Part shown: positions 57,698 through 64,000 of the stretch, one piece after another
How the letters are laid out: each line of letters opens with the position of its first letter
How positions within the stretch are numbered: the first letter of the stretch is position 1
Assembly (NCBI GenBank): GCA_947499545.1
Contig: CANMOZ010000009.1
Span: 89,119 to 153,118, forward strand
Length of the DNA: 64,000 nucleotides
Direction of reading: 5' to 3'
Source: an uncultured Saccharospirillaceae bacterium
GTDB lineage: Bacteria; Pseudomonadota; Gammaproteobacteria; Pseudomonadales; Oceanobacteraceae
Notes under the pieces: generated by a model
What the model was told of the DNA's origin: nothing
Database searches by the model: none
Seen by the model: the letters and a program-made list of their open reading frames with translations, nothing else
Program-made: the position numbers and the translations under genes

Positions 57698-58315
57698 ATG
57701 ACCTCTCGTTTGCCCATTGCCATTGCGATTACGGGCGCATCAGGTGCTCAATACGGCTTACGGCTTACTCAAGTGCTTCTCGAGAAGCAGATACCCGTAT
57801 ACCTGATGATCAGCAAAGCCGCCCAAGTTGTTATCGCAACTGAAACTGAGCTTAAGCTTCCAGGTGCAACTGATGCACAGCGTTCGTATCTTTCTACTCT
57901 GTTCAGTACAGACCCTGAGTTATTATCTGTATTTGGGCGAGAACAATGGTTTGCTCCCACAGCTTCCGGTTCTGGACGCTGGCAAGCCCTTGTCGTTTGC
58001 CCATGCTCGACGGGCACGTTATCGGCCATTGCCCAAGGCGCGTCGAATAACTTGATTGAACGAGCGGCAGACGTTGCATTAAAAGAGCGAAAACCTTTGG
58101 TTCTCGTAACAAGAGAGGCTCCGTTATCACGCATTCACATCGAAAATATGCTGAAGGTGACGGATGCTGGCGCAATCGTATTACCCGCTAGCCCTGGGTT
58201 TTATCATAATCCATCAACGTTACAGGATATGATCGATTTCATTGTGGCGCGTATACTTAATGCCCTTGGAATTGACCAACAATTGCTCTCGTCTTGGGGA
58301 GAGCCTAACGACTAA
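57698..58315 (+). CDS. ubiX: flavin prenyltransferase UbiX
   Basis: 205 residues from ATG 57698 (MTSRLPIAIAITGASGAQYG). Makes prenylated FMN for UbiD in ubiquinone synthesis. The GASGA and PCSTGTLSAIAQGASNNLIERAADV segments and the RETPLSRIH-like REAPLSRIHIENM are diagnostic. Cotranscribed with mpl. Confidence 0.97.
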   Translation: MTSRLPIAIAITGASGAQYGLRLTQVLLEKQIPVYLMISKAAQVVIATETELKLPGATDAQRSYLSTLFSTDPELLSVFGREQWFAPTASGSGRWQALVVCPCSTGTLSAIAQGASNNLIERAADVALKERKPLVLVTREAPLSRIHIENMLKVTDAGAIVLPASPGFYHNPSTLQDMIDFIVARILNALGIDQQLLSSWGEPND

Positions 58316-58331
58316 CGATCAAGAGTCATCT

Positions 58332-58691
58332 ATGTCTTTTTCTCTCAATGAGTCCGAACTAAAAGTTGCCATCGTCGTGGCTATTTTAACAATTATGGCA
58401 ACCGTTGGTGTACTGCATGTAAAAGGCTACATCAAGCATTCAAACCCTGTGGATGCTGCCACCGTCGATACCTTCAAGCTACTCAGCTTAAAGCCTGGTT
58501 ACGAGCAAATTGTCTCAGCAAAAGATTCAGGAAAGCTGGCTTTTTGTGCAGATGGATACCTACTGGTGCGATCTAAGATAAAAGACACAACCGGTGGCAT
58601 TTTGGTAGATGAAAAGCATCGTGCAATTGAATGTAAGATGCAGAACTTTCACGGTACAGCTCCAGAAGCACAGGCTTCCGGAACACCCTAA
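58332..58691 (+). CDS. hypothetical single-pass membrane protein
   Basis: 119 residues from ATG 58332 (MSFSLNESELK). One N-terminal membrane helix (KVAIVVAILTIMATVGVL), then a soluble domain with two cysteines (AFCADG and IECKM). It follows ubiX by 16 bp and probably shares its transcript. Family not recognised. Confidence 0.65.
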   Translation: MSFSLNESELKVAIVVAILTIMATVGVLHVKGYIKHSNPVDAATVDTFKLLSLKPGYEQIVSAKDSGKLAFCADGYLLVRSKIKDTTGGILVDEKHRAIECKMQNFHGTAPEAQASGTP

Positions 58692-58719
58692 TTAAGCTCT
58701 GTTACAGAGGTTTTGCTTC

Positions 58720-58914
58720 TTATTGAGGCATATTCCTTTCAAGTTCGTCAACCGCACGATCGCGGCGTTCGCGCGTTTGACGATCCTGTTCTGCACGCTT
58801 CTCAGCTTCACTCGGACCTTTGGGTGCAGGGCTTGAGCAAGCGCCAATGGTCGACATCAACACCAAACAAGATACGAGCAGTGCTGCCTTTCGAAAGACT
58901 GTGGGAAGGTTCAT
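58720..58914 (-). CDS. small lipoprotein
   Basis: 64 residues. A start at ATG 58914 or 58917 has AGGAG just upstream. The lipobox STIGAC is followed by a charged helical tail (SEAEKRAEQDRQTRERRDR). Probably an anchored envelope helix; function unknown. Confidence 0.6.
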   Translation of the reverse strand: MNLPTVFRKAALLVSCLVLMSTIGACSSPAPKGPSEAEKRAEQDRQTRERRDRAVDELERNMPQ

Positions 58915-59013
58915 CATGACTCCTAGCATTCGTTTCATCGTTAAAGTGCACACCAAGCACACAGATAGAAGACCTTTTACCGGCAAGTGAAAGGTCTTGC
59001 TTGTAGCTGGGTA

Positions 59014-60033
59014 TCACAAGGCAATGGCGGTCGGTTTTGAAGAGAATCGGTCACTAATATACTGGTATTGAGCTGGCGCCAATCTTGGGCCATCTTGCGT
59101 CACAACAGTAGCGGCTGTATGACCTGCAATGCAACCTGCATGCTCTAGATCAAAGCCCTGGGTATACGCATACAAAAAGGCACCCGCAAAATTATCACCA
59201 GCACCATTGGTATTGGTAGCGGTTACGGCTTCAGCGGGTATTTTGGTGCAGCCTGACTGAGTCAGTATCCAGGCACCCTTCGAACCACGAGTTACCACCA
59301 GGATCTTGGTGCGCTTCAACAACGCTTTCGTACCTTCTGAAAAAACACCAGAATCAGACCAAAGACTCGCTTCTTGCTCATTGCAAAACAAGAGATCAAC
59401 CCCATCACCAATGATGGTGTCTAAGGCTTCCTTGTGAGATTCGACCATAAAGGGGTCACAAAAAGTCAGAGCCACTTCACCGCCTTTCGCTTGATGATGC
59501 GCTTTAGCTGCTAATATGGCTTCGACCGTATTGTCGCAAGTGGCTGCGTAGCCTTCGATAAAAAAGACCTGGCTTTGGTCCAAGGCATCGTAATCAATAT
59601 GTTCATTTGATACTGCAGCTGCAGCACCTAGAAACGTATTCATTGAGCGCTCTGAATCCGGTGTCACCATAACGACACATTGGCCTGTTACATTATCTTC
59701 CAAGCTAGCATTCGAATTATGCGTTATCCCACATTGAGAAAGTGCTTTGAGGAAGTTTTGACCGGCCAGATCTTTGGCAACGGTACCCGAATAGTAAGCG
59801 TTTCCTCCCATGGATTGCAGAGTGACGACACTATTGGCAACGGATCCACCGCAGGAACAGTAGGTAGGCTGACAGAGACCTTCTAGCTCATGTATGAGTG
59901 CACGATGGCTAGCCTCATCCAGGCGGGTCATTTGGCCTTTGGGGATATGAAACCTATTTAATAAGGCGTCATTCACCTCATACTCGGTATCTAAGATGGC
60001 TTGACCTAAGCCATAGACATCGTAGCGCTTCAT
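59014..60033 (-). CDS. adenosine kinase-like PfkB family kinase
   Basis: 339 residues. PfkB sugar-kinase fold with the N-terminal glycine motif CSCGGSVANSVVTLQSMGG and the C-terminal ATP/anion motif TNTNGAGDNFAGAFLY. The N-terminal start YDVYGLGQAILDTEYEV and overall length match bacterial adenosine kinases, which phosphorylate adenosine to AMP. Other PfkB substrates cannot be excluded. Confidence 0.85.
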   Translation of the reverse strand: MKRYDVYGLGQAILDTEYEVNDALLNRFHIPKGQMTRLDEASHRALIHELEGLCQPTYCSCGGSVANSVVTLQSMGGNAYYSGTVAKDLAGQNFLKALSQCGITHNSNASLEDNVTGQCVVMVTPDSERSMNTFLGAAAAVSNEHIDYDALDQSQVFFIEGYAATCDNTVEAILAAKAHHQAKGGEVALTFCDPFMVESHKEALDTIIGDGVDLLFCNEQEASLWSDSGVFSEGTKALLKRTKILVVTRGSKGAWILTQSGCTKIPAEAVTATNTNGAGDNFAGAFLYAYTQGFDLEHAGCIAGHTAATVVTQDGPRLAPAQYQYISDRFSSKPTAIAL

Positions 60034-60356
60034 GAGACTCGGGCTTCTGTTAAAAACGCGATTCTACAGATTTCTGTAGGCACTGTCATGGTTTGCTTGA
60101 TCAACGGTCGCAATTTAGCTTAATCCTCTAATCAGGCACCAGAGCGCAGGAATCGCATCTGGATTTCGGTCTCATTCATGCTCGATTAGGACTCTAAAAA
60201 CCCTCACTAACCGACTGAAAGACAAGAACTTTTACGCTTGCATTAGGGTAATTCCGGCCACACAGTAACCTAGAATACTGATTATAAGGGATCTATTCCC
60301 CAACGCTTCTGAAAGAGCAGCCCATCATCAGAAGCCTGGGTGCTCCATAAAACAGT
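60034..60356. other. intergenic region after transaldolase
   Basis: 323 bp without a gene. A perfect 8-bp hairpin (GCTTCTGA / TCAGAAGC, 60305-60335) follows the tal stop on the minus strand and may end its transcript, though no U run accompanies it. Confidence 0.45.
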
Positions 60357-61295
60357 TTAGTCTCTAAATGCTTCTAGCCGTTTAGCCAGACTTTCTTGAT
60401 CAATTGCAAACTTACGAATGCCTTCAGCCAACTTTTCCACAGCCATAGGATCTTCGTTATGACCCCAGCGATAAGCCGCTTCCGACAAAGCCGGCTCTTT
60501 GGATATTGGTTCTATGTTAGACGTCGACAACGATCGTTCCAAAGTACCTGTATCTGCATCCAAAGCAGCTAGCAAATCAGGGCTGATGGTGAGCTTGTCG
60601 CATCCTGCCAGCGCTTCAATCTCTGCTTGATTGCGGAAACTCGCTCCCATTACGATGGTTTGATAGCCACGCGTTTTATAGTAATGGTATATCGTTTGTA
60701 CCGATTTAACGCCTGGATCTTCGCTGACTGAGAGAGATCGCCCTTCCTTCGCTTGATGCCAATCGAGGATACGACCAACAAAAGGGGACACTAAAAACAC
60801 GCCAGCATCGGCACAAGCACGAGCCTGAGAGAAGCTAAACAATAGAGTTAAATTACATTTGATGCCTCGTTTTTCGAGTATCTCTGCCGCTCGAATCCCT
60901 TCCCACGTGGCTGCCAGTTTAATTAATACCCTCTTTGAATCTGCACCCGCTGCCTCATACAACCCAATAAGCTGTTCCGCTCTCGCCACCATTGCAGGTG
61001 CATCATAAGACAAACGTGCATCCACTTCCGTTGAGACATAACCCGGAACAATGCTTAATATTTCAGTACCCAAACTGACAGCGGTTCGGTCTTGTAATTG
61101 CTCTGGCGCTTCTTTTGAGTGCTGTTGTACCAACGCCCTCAATGCCGTTTCATAACTTGTTTGCTGAACCGCTTTCAGAACTAACGCTGGGTTTGTGGTT
61201 GCATCCTGGGGACGGTGACGGCGTATTGCTTCAATATCACCGGTATCAGCTACGACGTCCGTTATTTCTCGTAGCTGTTCTAATTTACTTGGCAT
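60357..61295 (-). CDS. tal: transaldolase
   Basis: 312 residues, non-oxidative pentose phosphate pathway. DATTNPALV near residue 31-39, K126 in IKLAATWEG as the Schiff-base lysine, [31 protein letters not shown], and the late [16 protein letters not shown] all fit the TalB type. Next upstream on the same strand is dusA, about 260 bp away. Confidence 0.97.
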   Translation of the reverse strand: MPSKLEQLREITDVVADTGDIEAIRRHRPQDATTNPALVLKAVQQTSYETALRALVQQHSKEAPEQLQDRTAVSLGTEILSIVPGYVSTEVDARLSYDAPAMVARAEQLIGLYEAAGADSKRVLIKLAATWEGIRAAEILEKRGIKCNLTLLFSFSQARACADAGVFLVSPFVGRILDWHQAKEGRSLSVSEDPGVKSVQTIYHYYKTRGYQTIVMGASFRNQAEIEALAGCDKLTISPDLLAALDADTGTLERSLSTSNIEPISKEPALSEAAYRWGHNEDPMAVEKLAEGIRKFAIDQESLAKRLEAFRD

Positions 61296-61476
61296 TTTTC
61301 ATAACCCCAATACTGAGAGTGCAGCCCCTCTGGTTCCACCACACGCGTTCATTATCCAAATGATTCATTGACGTCAAACGCAGGGGGCTCGTACTTTGTT
61401 TTACTCAACGATCGGTCAAGGATCGCTGATTCCCCAGTGAGGGTCAATCATTGCATGGCCGACTATCTGATTGATG

Positions 61477-61504
61477 GCTAGCTTCCTTCAGAAGAGAAGC
61501 TAGC
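61477..61504. terminator. hairpin after dusA
   Basis: GCTAGCTTC, CTTCAGAAGA, GAAGCTAGC: a perfect 9-bp stem between tal and dusA. No strong T run on either strand. Confidence 0.45.
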
Positions 61505-61561
61505 GTTAAGGGGGAGTGGCTGACCCGTCAGAGTTGCTTCTAGTTGCTGGTCAATTGGTTA

Positions 61562-62599
61562 TTAATCGCGAACGGCTGCCAAGGCTTTATCTAACACCTC
61601 AATTCCAGCCCCTTTTTTATAGGCAAGTTCACTAATCGTTCGCCTAAACAATCGACCACCGGGTTGACCATGAAAGGTTCCAAGGACATGCCGTAATAGG
61701 TGTTGAAGAGGAGTACCCTGCTCGAGTTTCTCTTCCAAGTAAGGGCGCCAGCGAGTAAAAACAGCTTTTCGAGATAGGCTGGGAGAAGATGCTTGACCAT
61801 AACAACGATGATCCACATCAGACAGAATCCAGGGGTTTTGATAGGCCTCTCGCCCAATCATTACTCCATCAACTTTATTAAGCTGTGATTCGATATTTGG
61901 CCAATCTTTCAATCCTCCATTGAGAATGATTTCCAGATGAGGGAAATCTTGCTTCAAACGGTATACTTTATCGTATTCCAGGGGAGGGATTTCTCTATTT
62001 TCTTTTGGCGACAACCCTTGCAAAATAGCCTTGCGCGCATGAACAATGAATGTATCACATCCCGCTTCAGCAACGGTTCCAACAAAGTTCGCCAGTGATT
62101 CATAACTATCTTCATCATCAATGCCAATACGGTGTTTAACCGTAATAGGTATACGACTGGTAGCGGCCAACATGCTTGCAACACAGTCTCGCACCAACTC
62201 GGGTTCTGCCATTAAACAAGCACCGATTTTATTATTTTGAACTCGATCGCTTGGGCAACCTACGTTCAAATTCACTTCGTCGTACCCGTATTTTTCTGCT
62301 AGCTGTACGCATGAAGCCAGTGCAACCGGGTCACTTCCCCCCAGTTGCAGGGCAATGGGGTGCTCAATGCCATCAAAAGCCAAGAAACGATCGTGATCAC
62401 CTGAGTACAACAGGGCACCCGTCGTGACCATCTCGGTGTAGAGGACCGAATGTTTGGTCAACTGCCTCCAAAAGTGCCGGCAATGTCTATCTGACCAGTC
62501 CATCATCGGTGCCGTACAAAAAGAGCGATCTAGTTGATTACGGGTTACTGGTAGTGATTTTTGAGTGATCACACACTCATCTGCTTGAGGGTTTAACAT
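61562..62599 (-). CDS. dusA: tRNA-dihydrouridine synthase A
   Basis: 345 residues, FMN enzyme that reduces uridines 20 and 20a of tRNA. CTAPMMDWSDRHCR at the start of the barrel, EVNLNVGCPSDRVQNNKIG (catalytic Cys), VKHRIGIDD and DGVMIGREAYQNPWIL are characteristic. ATG 62599 gives a slightly longer N-terminus than the core; a shorter start is possible. Confidence 0.97.
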   Translation of the reverse strand: MLNPQADECVITQKSLPVTRNQLDRSFCTAPMMDWSDRHCRHFWRQLTKHSVLYTEMVTTGALLYSGDHDRFLAFDGIEHPIALQLGGSDPVALASCVQLAEKYGYDEVNLNVGCPSDRVQNNKIGACLMAEPELVRDCVASMLAATSRIPITVKHRIGIDDEDSYESLANFVGTVAEAGCDTFIVHARKAILQGLSPKENREIPPLEYDKVYRLKQDFPHLEIILNGGLKDWPNIESQLNKVDGVMIGREAYQNPWILSDVDHRCYGQASSPSLSRKAVFTRWRPYLEEKLEQGTPLQHLLRHVLGTFHGQPGGRLFRRTISELAYKKGAGIEVLDKALAAVRD

Positions 62600-62672
62600 A
62601 ACAACAGTGGAAGAGGGGCCAGATCAAAAGGGCATTCTACCACGTGTTTGGGGATGTTTCTGGGAGATTAAA

Positions 62673-63359
62673 CTACAAAATACCATCTGCAATGGCTTTT
62701 CCAACCGCTTGACCGCGGTTAGTAACTTCCAACTTCCTATATAGATTGGAGACATGATATTTCACTGTGTGCTCTGAAATGTGGAGGATACGACTGATCT
62801 CCCAATTAGATTTCCCTTCACGTAACCATCGAAGTACTTCATATTCCCGGTCAGACAGCTCAATCCCTGATCGGCACTTGTGAATCACTTGCTGAATCGC
62901 ATGATTTAAATGCGACATTAAGTGATTCATCATTAATTTATATGGGTAGTAGCCCGTTCGCCCTTCTTCATAGAGATATAAAACCGCTGCTTGATTTTCC
63001 GCATTATTTCGATAGCCGAATAAAATGCCCTGGTCTTTCTCTAAGTGCAAACTTTGGTAAGAGTAGAGCGCAGCAGCGCTCATACCCGAAAGTACTTGGG
63101 TGATCACTGGGTATTCTGCAATATCGAATCGTTGAGAGCAGAATCCCAAAGGGTTTGGTGTATGGTAATCGGGGCAAATTAAACGGTATTCCCTAGGATC
63201 ACCTGCTTCAAAACGAACCCCAATTAAAGACGCAACATCAAACTCCAGCAAAGACTGGAGTTCGTTTAAAATTGAGATGATTTGATCTGCTTTTTTAACT
63301 TCCAAACATCGAGTAGCTATCGTTAGCACTCTGTCGTAGGGGAGTTTTGAAAACTGCAT
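62673..63359 (-). CDS. LuxR-type transcriptional regulator
   Basis: About 228 residues from ATG 63359, which has AAAGG nine bases upstream; the frame opens at 63398 without a good site. The C-terminal helix-turn-helix (about 165-220; LSDREYEVLRWLREGKSNWEISRILHISEHTVKYHVSNLYRKL) is clear. The N-terminal 150 residues resemble sensory/autoinducer-like domains only loosely (no clear acyl-homoserine-lactone pocket motif). It may be an orphan LuxR or an EpsA-type regulator. No luxI nearby. Confidence 0.85.
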   Translation of the reverse strand: MQFSKLPYDRVLTIATRCLEVKKADQIISILNELQSLLEFDVASLIGVRFEAGDPREYRLICPDYHTPNPLGFCSQRFDIAEYPVITQVLSGMSAAALYSYQSLHLEKDQGILFGYRNNAENQAAVLYLYEEGRTGYYPYKLMMNHLMSHLNHAIQQVIHKCRSGIELSDREYEVLRWLREGKSNWEISRILHISEHTVKYHVSNLYRKLEVTNRGQAVGKAIADGIL

Positions 63360-63398
63360 CCCTTGGTACCTTTCAAAAGCGATCACATTGATCATCAA

Positions 63399-64000
63399 TT
63401 ACGAATGGACCGCATTGTACGCCTTTATCGTTATAAAAACACTTATCTTTATCTCTTTTTTAGAATATATAAAGATACTAACAGAACAGTTGCGGTGCTT
63501 GTTCTAATCTTTTTATAAAATTTTTAAGACAATTTCTATAGGTTTTTAATAGTAATATCTTTTTCAAGCAGTCTGATTTTTTTTGAGTGATTGTCTTCAT
63601 ACATCACCATTTCGAGCGTTATTACTAAAGAACATAGGCAGCTCTATACATTTGTAAGCGATCTGCCCAAATAAGTGAGAATTTCTTCATTCGAAGATGT
63701 AGTCTATAGCGCTTTTGCACGATATTTATTGCAGGTGGATTAGTTAAACGTTTTAAAAATAAACTAATATTCAGGAAAAAATCTACTTTAGACATCAGAC
63801 TTAACTTGTGATTTTGGTCACACCAAGTCAGTTATGGGGTAATGTTCAAGTTGCTATGTGTCTGTATAGGTATTCAATATGACTTACCCTCAAATGGCAC
63901 AAGCAATGAATTAATTAAAAGCCTTCAACATATGCACTATGAGTCTCAGATAGCCTATTGTCGGTAGACTTCATTTGCAGACAGTCCCGTTTCAGCCTCA
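63399..64000. other. AT-rich end region without a supported gene
   Basis: About 600 bp upstream of the LuxR-type gene. Several T-rich tracts near 63500-63600. I see no open frame with coding character; a gene may begin beyond the window edge. Confidence 0.4.

Noticed and set aside
1-64000. CRISPR arrays, tRNA or rRNA genes
   Set aside because: No regularly spaced direct repeats and no tRNA-like cloverleaf or rRNA segments were seen.

Overview
The window is chromosomal DNA of a gammaproteobacterium, probably a marine or estuarine relative of the Pseudomonadales/Oceanospirillales. This follows from the core genes (glnE-ilvE, mpl-ubiX, epmB divergent from efp, dnaB-rplI-membrane protein-rpsR-rpsF), from the Pseudomonas-type arginine succinyltransferase pathway (two-subunit AruF/AruG with an AraC-type ArgR), and from a fimW-fimX pair arranged as in Pseudomonas aeruginosa. 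The species cannot be named from the sequence alone.

Layout. 0-2.7 kb: a complete IS66-family element (138-2553, 8-bp target duplication) next to an internally deleted, oppositely oriented IS66 relic. 2.7-6.8 kb: a small secreted protein, then the dnaB/ribosomal protein cluster on the minus strand. 6.8-16.3 kb: an accessory, AT-richer, gene-sparse island. It holds a surface lipoprotein with eight exact-length DUF285/BspA repeats, a small unknown protein, a very large secreted protein with the hallmarks of an ADP-ribosylating AB-type toxin, a broken small gene and a small secreted protein. Three copies of a hairpin-forming repeat lie in the gaps. 16.4-28.7 kb: housekeeping genes (glnE, ilvE, an orphan PilB/GspE-like ATPase, sdaA, cytochrome b561 with YceI, a YjiH-like permease, epmB/efp). 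29-33.4 kb: a lipoprotein kexin/subtilisin-like protease with Ig/cadherin-like repeats and a P-domain, followed 12 bp later by a small exported protein that may be its folding partner or inhibitor. 33.4-40.3 kb: glycerophosphodiesterase, glutamine amidotransferase, fimW-fimX, a periplasmic binding protein. 40.3-47.7 kb: arginine catabolism (astB, astD, aruG, aruF, astC/aruC) and its regulator argR. 47.9-64 kb: S10 peptidase, pyrophosphatase, Usp, BLUF photoreceptor, TetR, DUF2788, PstS-like protein with a porin-like protein, mpl, ubiX, adenosine kinase, transaldolase, dusA and a LuxR-type regulator.

How the genes work together. The ast genes form a nearly complete arginine-to-glutamate route (only astE is missing from the window) under ArgR. 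EpmB and EF-P act together in translation of polyproline stretches. FimW and FimX are c-di-GMP effectors for type IV pili. The most notable feature is the candidate toxin at 10887-14576. Its C-terminal domain shows the R / S-T-S / Q-x-E signature of mono-ADP-ribosyltransferases. A furin-type RKKR site sits between two cysteines upstream of that domain, with a hydrophobic segment before it. This is the architecture expected of a toxin that is nicked by a host protease and held together by a disulfide.
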